From Boesenbergia rotunda (lineage: Eukaryota > Streptophyta > Magnoliopsida > Zingiberales > Zingiberaceae), in assembly GCA_024364735.1 (NCBI GenBank), contig JAGFNQ010000279.1:1309732-1373731 (forward strand): a DNA stretch of 64,000 nucleotides, written 5' to 3'. How positions within the stretch are numbered: position 1 is the first letter of the stretch; every line of letters starts with the position of its first letter. Of the stretch, positions 12,236 through 22,940 are shown in pieces. Below the pieces are notes generated by a model. That model searched no databases, had not been told where the DNA came from, and saw only the letters and a program-made list of their open reading frames with translations. Position numbers and translations under genes: made by a program.

Positions 12236-13555
12236 TTAAACTTGAGTTGAGTTTCCTTCTTGAATTGACATAGTCAAGAGACTCGAGTTGACTTCCTCTT
12301 TCAGGAGTTTTACTTCCTGTCGGAGGGACTCAACCCGAATTTCGGCTTTCGCCAAGTTTCGGGACAGATAAGAAATTAATTTAGATAATTCAAATTCTGG
12401 ATAACCTCTTACCGTGATTTGTCCGTCCTCCAAGATTGTGAGTCTTCCGTTGTTGAGGTCCTCGTCTGGTTCTGATTTTGATCCGGAGTTGACGTCTTCC
12501 GAGGAGGTCAGGGCGAGTAGGTTTGCGTGCGGGACTTCTTCTTCTTCTTCGGAGGATGACACATCTCAGGTGGCTTGAAGAGCCTTCTTCCTCCGCACCT
12601 TCTTGTTTTCCTTTCGGTTGGGGCACTCAGATTTGAAGTGTCCCTTCTAGTTGCACTCGTAGCTTTTGCTCTTCTGACTTGTTGAAGGTTCCGCTGGATC
12701 TTCCTTTCTCCAGCTTGACTTCTTCTTGCTCGTTTGGTACTTAAGTTCTTTGTAATAATCGCGAGCTAGCCGGACCAATTTGGGACGATCCCCTTCACTG
12801 TCGTCTGATTCCAAGTTTGAGTCGGATTCGGGTACTAGTTGAGGTTTCTTCTTCAAAATTTTCCCCTAAGTTTTACCTGCAACAAAAGCTATACCCTTCT
12901 CGACCAAAGTAGTATTAGTCTGTTCGTGCAGTTCTAACTCAGAAAATAACTCATCTAATTTTATTTCTGAGAGATTCCTGGAAACCTTGTAGGCATCCAC
13001 CATAGATGCCCACAGTGAGTTTCTCGGGAATGAATTCAAAGTATACCTTATTAGGTCACGGTTTTCAACCTTGTGACCTATGGTGTGCAGCCTGTTCATC
13101 AGCTCCTGGATCCTAGCATGGAGTTGAGCTGCAGTCTCGTCGTCATGCATCTTTATTGTATAGAGTCTGTTGAGCAACAGATCTCTTTTATTAATTCTGG
13201 TGTCAGATGTACCTTCGTGTAGCTCAATCAGCATATTCCAAAGCTCATTGGCGCTGCTGAAGGGTCCTACACGGTTCAGCTCCTCTTTTGTTAGGTCGCA
13301 TTGCAAAGTTTGGGTAGCTTTCACGTCAGCCTCGATCTTCTTCATTAGTGGGGCGTCCCACTCGGTATAGTGTTGCACCACGCCTTGTGCATTTTTCGGA
13401 ATTTCCAGTCCAAACTGGATAATGATCCACATGTCCACCTGAGTTTTCAGGTGGACTTCCATCCTGTTTTTCCAGTAGGAGAAGTCTTCTCCACTTAAAA
13501 GAGGGGGTCTGGCGGTGTTGTATCCCCTTGCATGGTCATTAGAGTTTAACTGACA
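12236..13555 (-). pseudogene. Element A gag (degenerate)
   Basis: On the minus strand the frame can be followed from about 13,555 (no good ATG; ARPPLLSGEDFSYWKNR precedes the internal Met at 13,462) to 12,866. The core is a UBN2-type gag: MEVHLKTQVDMWIII, LTKEELNRVGPFSSANELWN, LIELHEGTSDT, RYTLNSFPRNSLWASMVDAYKVS. A break is followed by an acidic segment (12,856-12,647) and a zinc knuckle ending GHFKSECPNRKENKK, in which a stop replaces the second cysteine, then a serine/glutamate-rich tail (12,562-12,236). The same gag type occurs at 27,702-28,468 and 57,361-58,185. Gag would form the particle; this copy is frameshifted. Confidence 0.88.
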
Positions 13556-13740
13556 AATAATAGAAAGAAACTCGTTCCAAGACTAAGTCTTGGATTAGTA
13601 GTGCGAGAAAAATATTAATAACGAAAAAATAGAGTGGTGTTGCACCAACCTCGATTAACGAGAAAAATACGACCGGAAAAAATATTAAAATTTGAAAATC
13701 TAAAAAAAAATCTCAACTGGTGGATGCACCAAGTTTGAGT

Positions 13741-13757
13741 CACCCGCTCTGATACCA
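13741..13757 (-). other. Element A primer-binding site
   Basis: The reverse complement reads TGGTATCAGAGCGGGTG, two bases inside the 5' LTR end. It is the tRNA-Met-type primer site and defines 13,760 as the LTR boundary. Confidence 0.9.
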
Positions 13758-13759
13758 AT

Positions 13760-14974
13760 TGTGGGATCGGATTAAATCGATAGAGGGGGGGGGGTAAATA
13801 TCGATCATCAAAACTTTTTCAGAAAGCGTAGAGTAATTGCACAGCGGAAATGAAAAACAATCGCTAACACTTTTGTTTTTACTTGGTTCTGAGTCACAGT
13901 CAGCTCTTACTCCAAGGCCCACGGTCCTTGACCATTTACGATGGGCAATTCTGTATTCGTCAAATGATTTACAAGATGAAGTTGAATATAGAATTAAAAA
14001 GAATACAACAATAAAACTATTTTTATACCAACGACCGGAGAAGTTGGAAGTTCGAAGCCGTGGGTCGTCGTAGGCGCTTGAATCTTTAGTACGGAGCTTG
14101 TCGGAGCGGAGCGCTTGAACGAATATGATGAAAGCAATTGGTATTGAAGCCTTGGGGTGAACCCCTTTATATAGTGTTAGCTGGGGCGCCTGTGTTGAAG
14201 GGGGCGCCTGACACGTGGCATGTCCTGCGAGAACCTCAATCCACAGACTTGGCCAGCGCTTATCCCCTCAACCAGGGCGCCTGAGCTAACTAGGGCGCCT
14301 GTGTTAACACAGGCGCCTTAATGACTGATTCAGAGGCTTGCGTGGCAGTTTGCTTCGAGTGCTTGGAATAACCCTTCATTGGGGCGGCTACTCAACACAG
14401 GCGCCTAGCCCAGTAGGGCGCCTCACTCCATTGAGGCGCCTGAGTGCGGAAACCTTCATCCCTTCGTTCCTGTAACCAGGGTTAGTTCCAAAACACAACA
14501 AGCATATAAATGATATAGATTAAACCATGATTTACAGCCTGAGCTGTCATGGTTCTGACTTTGGGCTTCCTGAATGGAACCCTAGGTCGAACCAACGCCT
14601 AATGTTCCCTCTACGGGGAACGCGTCCTCACCTACTCCTCTCGGGAGATTTTACCTGTTTGCCAACCGGCTCCTCCGGTTGGACTTTGCCCAGCTTCACC
14701 CACCAGGTCATAGTGCCCAGCTTCACTCACCTGGTCTTCGGTGCCCAGTCCCCGACCAGGTCTTAGTGCCCAGCTTCACTCACCAGGTCTTAGTGCCCAG
14801 CTTCACTCACCAGGTCTTAGTGCTCAGCTTCACTCACCAGGTCTTAGTGCCTAGTGTACCTAGGACTTTTTCTGCATACTTGATTAATGTTGTTAGATCA
14901 CAACGCACCTTAACTTTTGAGCCCATTGCCATTATCAAAACATAGGTTTGACTTTGGTGATTTCGGCACCAACA
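13760..14974 (-). repeat. Element A 5' LTR
   Basis: The repeat is 1,215 bp; on the minus strand it starts TGTTGGTGCC and ends GATCCCACA beside the primer site. It shows the group's layout from U3 to U5: a tandem repeat of about 24-28 bp (14,690-14,850, unit around CAGGTCTTAGTGCCCAGC), a hairpin with arms CCAACCGG/CCGGTTGG (14,660-14,680), GGCGCC palindromes (14,186-14,440), a TATA box (14,165-14,173), then R-U5 with a C-run (13,787-13,796 as G). Confidence 0.88.
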
Positions 14975-14977
14975 GTG

Positions 14978-16510
14978 TGTAGGACCGGTGCCGTCAATAG
15001 AGGGGGGTGAATATCGACCGAGAAATCTTCGCGGAAATTCATAAACTTTCGATCGTTCTAAAATCAGAGTTAGTAGCACAACGAAAAAGTAAAACAGAAA
15101 AAGAAATAACAACATAGCAAACACGCGGGATTTATTTACTTGGTTCCCGACCCCCTTGGGTCAGTACGTCCAAGGCCTATGTATTCGGCGTGAGTCCACT
15201 ATTGGTCTCCTTTCCGGAATTTCCAGAGGCGGAGAAAACCTATCTTACATTTGATAATTACAATGAAAAAGATGTGAAATTAAGTGCGGAATAACAAAAA
15301 GCAAACCAAACAATTTAGGTCGAAGCCTCGGCCGAACAGGACCTCCAAAGTGTCGCGCACTTCCTCCTGGAGCCTCCCAGACGCAGAACCTCATCTTTAG
15401 CATTTTATTGTCAGTCAGAATGATCAGAATCGCTCTGGAAAGTTGTGTTTGAAGCAGAGGGGTCGAAGCCCCTTTTATAGGCTTCATACGAGCGCCTGTG
15501 ACGATGGGGGCGCCCCTATAGACTTGGTCAAACATTATCCCCGCGCCGAACTCATCGCAGCTGATAAAACCTTTGACCAGGGTGCCTCGGACCTCCCAGG
15601 CGCCTGAATGAAAGCTTATCTCTGTTTCGAACTCAAAATACCAAATACAGCTTTCAACTTGGGTGCCTGTATTATCCCGGGCGCCTGAATGGAAGCCTAT
15701 TCTCCCTTCTTCACAAAACTGATATTTTGTTCATTGAGCCGGTAGCCCCTATTGATGGGGGCACCTAGATGCTGTTGGGCGCCCCTATTGATGGGGGTGC
15801 CTGACCTCTTAGTTTCCAGCCGCCTTTTGTGTGATTTCCCTGCTTTGTCTTCCATTCTTGGTACCTGCAAGATACACAAATACAAAGCAAATATACACAC
15901 AATATTAGCCTTAAGGACTTGGTTCTGACTATGGATTTCCACGAACCCCTAGGTCGAACCGACGCAAGTTCCCACCCCTGAGAATGCGCCATTCACCTAC
16001 ACCATTCAGGAGACAGTTGCCACCTAGTCCTTCAGGTGGACTTTTGCTTAGCTTCCGATACTCTCGGATCTCGAGACGTCCGAACCCCGACCCGTCTCTA
16101 CTTCTGTCCTTAGTCATCGCTCAGCTAAGTTGCTCGGTCCCTCGGACCAAGACTTCGTGCCCAAACCCTAAGTCCAGGACTTCGGTGCCCAACCCTCGGC
16201 CAGGTCTTCGTGCCCAATTCCTTGAACCAGGTCTTCGGTGCCCAACCCTCGATCAGGTCTTCTTGCCCAATCCTCGACCAGGACTTTGTACCCACCTTCC
16301 GAGTAGGTCTTCGATGCCCAGCCCTTTGCCAAGACTTAGTGCCCAATTCTTCGAACCAGGACTTATTGCCTAGATTTACTAGGACTTTGGTCCATTTTGT
16401 TACTCCTCTATTAACTCCCCTTCTCTTGTTTGATGTATCACTGACTTAAGTATATTGTCAAATATTAAAACACTTAGAGGAGGACATCACTGATGCAACT
16501 TGCACCAACA
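14978..16510 (-). repeat. Element C 3' LTR
   Basis: The repeat is 1,533 bp. The minus strand starts TGTTGGTGCAAGTTGCATC. It contains a repeat block around TCTTCGGTGCCCAACCCTCG (16,135-16,370), a hairpin CCACCT/AGGTGG (16,020-16,039), GGCGCC-type dyads (15,495-15,800), TATAAAAG (15,472-15,479) and the C-run near the U5 end. A purine tract (AAAAAGGGGGAGAT on the minus strand, 16,511-16,525) borders it. Confidence 0.92.
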
Positions 16511-16528
16511 ATCTCCCCCTTTTTGATG
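16511..16528 (-). other. Element C polypurine tract
   Basis: The minus strand reads CATCAAAAAGGGGGAGAT immediately before the 3' LTR. The same tract precedes the 3' LTR of element E (60,109-60,126), evidence that C and E are processed by the same machinery. Confidence 0.88.
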
Positions 16529-17226
16529 TTTGACAATATCTTAAGTTAGATTGGTTGAAAGGGCTAAATTTAACTCTTGGGATCAAATAAAAAATGATCT
16601 AAGTTTTGAAAATCTATTTTTGATCCTCTAGGGAAAAATAGGAAACTCTCCCCCTTTTTGAAAAACATTCTGATTTTTGATCCTTTGGAAAGAGAAAAAA
16701 AAATTTATTTCTAACTTAAGGCGCATCTCTCCCCCTTTGTTATACATCAAAAACAAAAACAAAAAACTCTTGCACCAACAATGAAAATATTTTGTTCTTT
16801 TGAAAAATACTTAGTATAAATTTTTGAAAGCATAGTAATACGAAGTACTTAAATTTCTAGAATAAATCCATTTTGAAAAGTATTGTGCAATTCTAAAAAA
16901 TATTTTGTATTTGTAAGAAACTGTTTGATCTGAAAAATTTTCCTTAGAAAAATTTTAGAAAAGATTTTTCAAGTACTTTTGAGATAAATTGAGTTTTTGA
17001 AAGATGCAAGTACTTTTTGAGAAATATTATGATCTTTGAAAAATGCAAGTACTTTTTGAGAAATATAAGAAACTTTGAAAGATATTATGCAATTTTTGGA
17101 AAAAATTTATAATTTTGGAAAGTATAAGTACTGTTTTGAAAAATATTAGCATTTGAAAAATATAAGTACCTTTTTGAAAAGATATTATGCGTTTTGAAAA
17201 CATAATATTTTACTTGACTAGGTTTC
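16529..17226 (-). other. Element C interior, AT-rich repeats next to the 3' LTR
   Basis: Non-coding. It consists of loosely repeated units resembling AAGTACTTTTTGAGAAATAT with TTTTGAAA spacers. Equivalent degenerate tracts lie before the 3' LTR of element E (59,870-60,108). Confidence 0.6.
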
Positions 17227-17231
17227 TTTTC

Positions 17232-18081
17232 TGTTGGAGCAATCGGCCCTAAGATGGTCCGGTGTGACCATGGGTTTTGATGTTTGGGCAAAGGGTTTAA
17301 GTTATGTTTTCCCTTGTATTCTTATATGTGTATGTTGAGTGTGCAGGTTGTACAGGTTACACATATGGACTTGACTGGACGGTCTCGGTACGGTGAAGGA
17401 TGGCATGGAGGCAAGCTGGAGGCTTGCGTGCGCATCCGAGGGACCTTGGTGAGCAGGGACGATGAGCTGATGGGCGCGGACTTTGAGGCATGCGTGAAGG
17501 ATAGCATGGAGGCAAGCTGGAGGCTTGCGTGCATCCGTGGGACGGGAGCCGAAGATGAAGAGGGCGCGAAGGCAATAGTCGAGGCTGCGGATGAGGAGTC
17601 AGTCGAGTCGTGAGGATCGAGTGCTGTGTGAATGTACTCGGGAAGGGATTCAGCTGGGGACCAGTCGACTGCTCTGGGAGCAGTCGACTGGTAGGTGGCT
17701 GGTGAGCTGGAAAATTCAAACTTTGGGAGTGTCAACGGTCGAATTTGGCTGGCACCAGTCGACTGGTAGCGAGAAATCAACCCCGAGTCCTATTTAAAGA
17801 GGACTTCGTGGTGGCTGAGTTTCTTGATGAAACTTGCTTGGATAGGGCAAGTTAGTAGTCTTGTATACTCAGGAAGTGTCCTTGGTGTTGTGGCGAGGTT
17901 TCTCCACCCACAAGGAGCGACGAGTTCTAGCCGGAGGTTATCCGGGGTTTGATTCACCGATGGATTATTGGATTAATCACCCGACCGGGGTGGATACCAA
18001 CTAAAATCACCGTGTTAGCATTGGATTCGGCGAAACGCTATTCACCCCCCCCCCTCTAGCGTACGACAAGACGATCCATCA
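17232..18081 (+). mobile_element. Solo LTR S nested in element C
   Basis: An 850-bp TG...CA unit (TGTTGGAGCAATCGG to CGATCCATCA), flanked by TTTTC on both sides (17,227-17,231; 18,082-18,086), interrupts the reiterated module of element C. It has the group signature near its end (long C-run then CTCTAGC), a TATTTAAA-like box near 17,790 and palindromes based on CCAGTCGACTGG. No internal region is present, so it is a solo LTR left by LTR-LTR recombination. Open frames inside it (17,284-17,800) are not convincing genes. Confidence 0.92.
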
Positions 18082-18086
18082 TTTTC

Positions 18087-19030
18087 CAGTCTGACACAAT
18101 CCTAAGAAACCTTGTTAACTACAAGGACATTTTCCTAAGTGTCTTGGAAATTCTTCAAACTCAAGTAAATATTATTTTTAAACAGAATTTTGATAAAAAA
18201 ATGATAGTGCTTTGAAAATGTATGCTAGTACATTTTGAAAAATGTATGAACTTTTGAAGACACAATATTGTTGACTTGGTTTAACTTCCAGTCTGACATA
18301 ATCCTATGAATCCTTGTTAACTACAAGGACATTTTCCTAAGTGTCCTGGAAATTCTCCAACCCAAGTAAATATTATTTCAAAAACAATTTCATAAGCCAC
18401 AAAAATTCTGAAAAATAGAATAATAGTATTTTGAAAGACTTATATTTTCAGCAAGATTTTGAAGATATAGTTCATGAAAACATGTTATTAAATAATTTGT
18501 TTAATTTGACCTCCCCCTAAACTTGACCCAGTCCTAGGAAGCTTGTTGACCACAAGTACTCTTCCTCTAAGTCTTTAGGGTTTAGTGCAGATCAAAGAAA
18601 TTATCTGATAATTACCAAAAAACTTTTCAGAATTTCTTCTTTTGACTCAGACTCCCCCTAAATCTGACACATCCTCAGAGTCCTTATAGATCATTAAGTG
18701 GACCTTCCTCTGTGTCTTTAGGGTTTATCAGAATCAAATGAGACCTCGACACAATTTTAAAGCACAGTTTTGAAATTTCGAAGCATATTTTGAAATAAAG
18801 GTAATTTGTTAGATATAGTTTACGAAAAACATAAGACATAGTATTGAAAGCACAGTTTTCGAAAACAATTTTAAAAGATAGTGATTTTTCAAAAGACATT
18901 TTTGAAAGAAAATTAAAGGAATAAACCACTCCCCCTGTACCGAACACCGTTTGACTCTATCTAAGTGCCTTAAGGAACTTTAGTGTTGTCCTAGAAGGCT
19001 TGTGTCTAATTGTGCGAGTCAAACAATTTT
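18087..19030 (-). repeat. Reiterated non-coding module in element C
   Basis: About five diverged copies (centred near 18,130, 18,320, 18,530, 18,690 and 18,970) of a unit that on the minus strand has a purine start, a hairpin such as CCTTGT/ACAAGG or CTTGT/ACAAG, CCTAGGA, then GTCAGA/GTCAAG and a tract like TTTAGGGGGAG. Copies are separated by TTTTGAAA-rich DNA. The same units occur in the same order in element E (58,880-59,850). Confidence 0.75.
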
Positions 19031-19189
19031 TTAAAAGGATATAATTTTTGAAAACATATAATATATAATCAATCAGACAAGCATGAATTCCATAAAAACA
19101 TTATTATGTTAAAGCACTATTTTGAAAGTATATTTTTAGAAAAATATTCTAACAATTTTGAAAAATAATTTTGAAAATAATTTTTCAAT

Positions 19190-19620
19190 TTATTAGTCCT
19201 TAACATCTCACCCATTTTAGATGTCTCAATACAGCAAGCATGGTTGCCTTATGGGTGTATTGTGAGATGCTTGAATCATTTTTCTTAATTTATTATTAAA
19301 TCTAAGTCTTAATTGAAGCTTGTGTTAGATTCAAATCTAACAATAGTAAAGTGAATTTGATTTTCAGTAATTGACTTCCAGGTCTTGGCGAGGGACAAGG
19401 TCTTCTTTGGCCATAGCCTTATTGGATTATCAACTCTTTCCTTGACAAAGCCTTTTATAGAAAATTAATCTTCAAGTTACTTCTTGAGAGGTTTTGGTCT
19501 AACTAGCTTAGGTTTTAGATCGGTAGCTTCGGCTAGTTCCACCAGAAGGCTTCCCTAACGTACTATCATCTCACGTCCACCTAATACTAGGTTGATCAAG
19601 TTTCAATTATTCTTTTTCCT
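19190..19620 (-). other. Conserved gag-protease spacer homologue in element C
   Basis: Non-coding stretch matching 11,240-11,770 of element A and 58,250-58,760 of element E, with landmarks CGCCAAGACCTGG (minus), GGCTTTGTCAAGG and CTAGTTAGACC. Here it survives although protease and pol are gone. Confidence 0.65.
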
Positions 19621-19674
19621 ATAACCGTTCTAATTTATGCATAAAATTAAACATGAATGACATGAATTAACTAA

Positions 19675-20190
19675 GGGTTGATTAATTAAGAATTAATTAA
19701 GGTTTAATTGAATTAATTTGAATTATTTTGAATTTGAATTAATTATGATTTAATTGAATTAATTAAGGTTAATTGAATTAATTCAAATTAATTTGAATTT
19801 GATTTAATAAAGATTTAATTAATTTAAGTTAATTTGAATTTGTTTTAATTAAGATTTAATTGAATTAATTTGAATTTGATTTGAATAAGATTTAATTGAA
19901 TTAATTTGAATTTGATTTAATTAAGATTTAAATGAATTAATTTGAATTCATTTGAATTTGATTTGATTAAGATTTAATTGAATAAATTTGAATTAATTTG
20001 AATTTGATTTGATTAAGATTTAATTGAATTAATTTGAGTTAATTTGAATTTGATTTGATTAAGATTTAATTGAATTAATTTGAATTTGATTTGATTAAGA
20101 TTTAATTGAATTAATTTGGGTTAATTTGAATTTGATTTGATTAAGATTTAATTGAATTAATTTGAATTTGTTTATGTTGATTAAATTAAA
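19675..20190. repeat. AT-rich tandem repeat in element C
   Basis: More than a dozen imperfect copies of a unit of about 37-60 bp built from GATTAAGATTTAATTGA and ATTAATTTGAATTTGA. There is no coding potential. It probably expanded by slippage. Confidence 0.85.
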
Positions 20191-20301
20191 GTGAGGATTA
20201 ATTTCAAATTAATTAACATTAAAGTTCATAATTAATTGATCTTAAAACTAAAGGATTAAGTTAAGTCTTAAAAATTAAAATTTAATCAAAGTTTTTAAGG
20301 T

Positions 20302-21297
20302 TTATCTTGATTTAATTTTCAAGATTTCTGGGTTGGTCAAAAGTTGTGGGTCTAATTTCATCATCTTCATTATTTCGAAAATATCTAATTCCCTTACTAT
20401 TTCTTCTCTATTTATCTTTTTAAGTTTTTCTAATAATTCTAATTTATTTGAGTCTTTGTGAACTTTATTAATTATGGCCTTGACCATAGAAAATTCCATC
20501 TCCTCCTCAAAATTAGATCTTTCAACATCCTCAAAGTAGGAGGAGTAATATGGGTCACTAGTTAATATTTTAGGATTATCCAAGGGAATAGTCAAATTAT
20601 AATCTAAAGAGACATTATCTCCACTATCCTTAGAAATATTTTCATTAATTTAAGGATTATCTCCAAAAATATCTTTATGAATTTCAAATTTGAATTCAGT
20701 ATTATCCTTAAGATTTTCAAATTTGAATTCAGTGTTATCCTTAGGATTTTCAAATTTGAATTCAGTTTTATACAAAGGATTTTAAAATTTGAATTCATAA
20801 TTATCCGAATTAAAATTGTCAGAATTTTCAGTATTAATTTCAGTAATTTTATCAGATCTATTTTTAGAATTAAAATTAAGATTAATTTCAGAATTAATTT
20901 TACAGATTAATTTATTGGTATTGATAATTAAAGAGTTAATTTTTGATAGTTTATTACTGTCTACATTATCTAGTTGATCATGCAAGACATTAATTTACCT
21001 ATTTACACAATTTAATTTTTCAATAAAATTATCTAAATAATTTACATAAGAAAATGCAGGAGATTTAAAAATTTTCGGAACATAAATTTTACGTACCTTT
21101 GCCGGACATTTATTTTTGTGGTGTCTGTATTTCTTGCATTTGAAGCATCCGATGTGGTCCTTGTTCCTCCGGACTTCTGGCGCTGGTGTGTCCTTTGCTG
21201 CTGGTGAGGAACGATTCTTACGAGTAGGGCACTGATTTTTATAGTGCCCTCTCTCCCTGCACGTGAAGAATATAATATGGAATTTAAAATTTGACAT
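20302..21297 (-). pseudogene. Element C gag remnant: zinc knuckles and tail
   Basis: The minus strand begins at 21,297 with two zinc-knuckle blocks: CRERGHYKNQC, whose first cysteine is missing, and a complete CFKCKKYRHHKNKC. A basic segment and then open pieces at 20,985-20,782 and 20,595-20,302 follow, the latter an acidic, helical-looking 97-residue frame. The main UBN2 gag domain, which should lie between the primer site and the knuckles, is absent. Between 20,640 and 20,800 lies a tandem repeat of about 33-36 bp (AATTTGAATTCAG with TTATCCTTA), giving repeated N-S-N-L-K-I-L-R peptides. I see no function beyond a decayed nucleic-acid-binding tail. Confidence 0.7.
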
Positions 21298-21390
21298 TTA
21301 AAATTAAATTATACCTGATTCACCCCTGGGCTCCCCCTCATCTCCTGGCGTCTTTACTCCATTGGCGGTTTAGTCCAGTGAAGAGTGGTC

Positions 21391-21404
21391 TGGCTCTGAT
21401 ACCA
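21391..21404 (-). other. Element C primer-binding site
   Basis: The minus strand reads TGGTATCAGAGCCA, two bases inside the 5' LTR. It shows which LTR is 5'. Confidence 0.88.
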
Positions 21405-21406
21405 CT

Positions 21407-22940
21407 TGTAGGACCGGTGCCGTCGATAGAGGGGGGGTGAATATCGACCGAGAAATCTTCGTGGAAATTCGTAAACTTTCGATTGTTCTAAAATCAGAGT
21501 TAGTAGAACTGTGGAAAAGTAAAACAGAAAATGAAATAACAACACAGCAGACACGCGGGATTTATTTACTTGGTTCCCGACCCCCCTGGGTCAATACGTC
21601 CAAGGCCTATGTACTCTGCGTGAGTCCATTATTGGTCTCCTTTTTGGAATTTCCGGAGGCGGAGAATACCCGTCTTACAGTTGATAATTACAATGAAAAA
21701 GATATGAAATTAAGTGCGGAATAACAAAAAGCAAACCAAAAAATTTAGGTCGAAGCCTCGGCCGAACTGGACCTACGAAGTGCCACGCACTTCCTCCTGG
21801 AGCCTCCCGGATGCAGAACCTCGTCTTTAGCATTTTGTTGTCAGTTAGAATGATCAGAATCGCTCTGGAAAGTTGTGTTTGAAGCAAAGGGGTCGAAGCC
21901 CCTTTTATAGGCTTCATACGGGCGCCTGTGACGATGGGGGCGCCCCTATAGACTTGGTCAAACTTTATCCCAGCACCGAACTCGTCGCAGCTGATAAAAT
22001 CTTTGACAAGGGAACCCCGGACCTCCCAAGCACCTGAATGAAAGCTTATCTATGTTTCGAACTCAAAACAGCAAATACAGCTTTCGACTTGGGCGCCTGT
22101 ATTATCCCGGGCACCTGAATGGAAGCCTATTCTGCCTTCTTCACAAAACTGATATTTTGTTCATTGAGCCAGGCGCCCCTATTGATGGGGGCGCCTGGAT
22201 GATGTTGGGCGCCACTATTGATGGAGGCGCCTGACCTCTTAGTTTCCAGCCGCATTTTGTGTGATTTCCCTGCTTTGTCTTCCATTCTTGGTACCTGCAA
22301 GATACACAAATACAAAGCAAATATACACACAATATTAGCCTTAAGGACTTGGTTCTGACTTTGGATTTCCACGAAACCCTAGGTCGAACCGACGCAAGTT
22401 CCCACCCCCGAGAACGCCCCTTTCACCTACTCCATTCAGGAGACGATTGCCACCCAATCCTTTGGGTGGACTTTTGCTTAGCTTCCGATACTCTCGGATC
22501 TCGAGACATCCGAACCCCGACCCGTCTCTACTTCTGTCCTTAGACATCGCTCAGCTAAGTTGCTCAGTCCCTCGGACCAAGACTTCGTGCCCAAACCCTA
22601 AGTCCAGGACTTCGGTGCCCAACCCTCAGCCAGGTCTTCGTGCCCAATTCCTTGAACCAGGTCTTCGGTGCCCAACCCTCAGTCAGGTTTTCTTGCCCAG
22701 TCCTCGACCAGGACTTCGTGCCCACCTTCTGAGCAGGTCTTCGGTGCCCAGCCCTTTGCCAGGACTTAGTGCACAATTCTTTGAACCAGGACTTATTACC
22801 TAGATGTACTAGGACTTTGGTCCATTTTGTTACTCCTCTCTTAACTCCCCTTCTCTTGTTTGTTGTATCACTGACTTAAGTATAGTGTCAAACATTAAAA
22901 CACTTAGAGGAGGACATCACTGATGCAACTTGCACCAACA
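21407..22940 (-). repeat. Element C 5' LTR
   Basis: The repeat is 1,534 bp, collinear with the 3' LTR and a few percent different. The hairpin at 22,450-22,469 reads CCACCC/GGGTGG, where the 3' LTR has CCACCT/AGGTGG. TATAAAAG is at 21,902-21,909. Confidence 0.92.

Larger units (their letters stand above)
1..14974 (-). mobile_element. Element A: Ty1-copia (SIRE/Maximus-like) LTR retrotransposon, 5' part, minus strand
   Basis: Reading leftwards: 5' LTR (14,974-13,760), primer-binding site, gag, a non-coding spacer, protease, integrase and reverse transcriptase, leaving the window at base 1. The copia order is clear because integrase precedes RT. Element B (1,034-9,794) splits it between integrase and RT, with GGTTC duplicated on both sides (1,029-1,033 and 9,795-9,799). 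The bases beyond the LTR end (gtg, then tt after element C is removed) suggest a TSD of GTGTT in a B-type LTR (D), but the other copy lies outside the window. Stops and frameshifts in gag and integrase mean it is not autonomous now. Confidence 0.88.
14978..22940 (-). mobile_element. Element C: non-autonomous LTR retrotransposon
   Basis: LTRs at 14,978-16,510 and 21,407-22,940 are flanked by CAGTG (14,973-14,977; 22,941-22,945). The primer site next to 22,940-21,407 puts the 5' LTR on the right, so the element reads on the minus strand. The interior (4.9 kb, of which 0.85 kb is nested solo LTR S) encodes only the zinc-knuckle part of a gag. No protease, integrase or RT is visible. Most of the interior is AT-rich non-coding repeats, shared in the same order with element E. 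It is likely mobilised by a SIRE-like partner such as A. Confidence 0.93.

Noticed and set aside
17284..17797. Open frames in solo LTR S
   Set aside because: Within LTR DNA, on both strands, with no domain; a small duplicated segment (GGATGGCATGGAGGCAAGC and its copy near 17,500) explains the repeated peptides.
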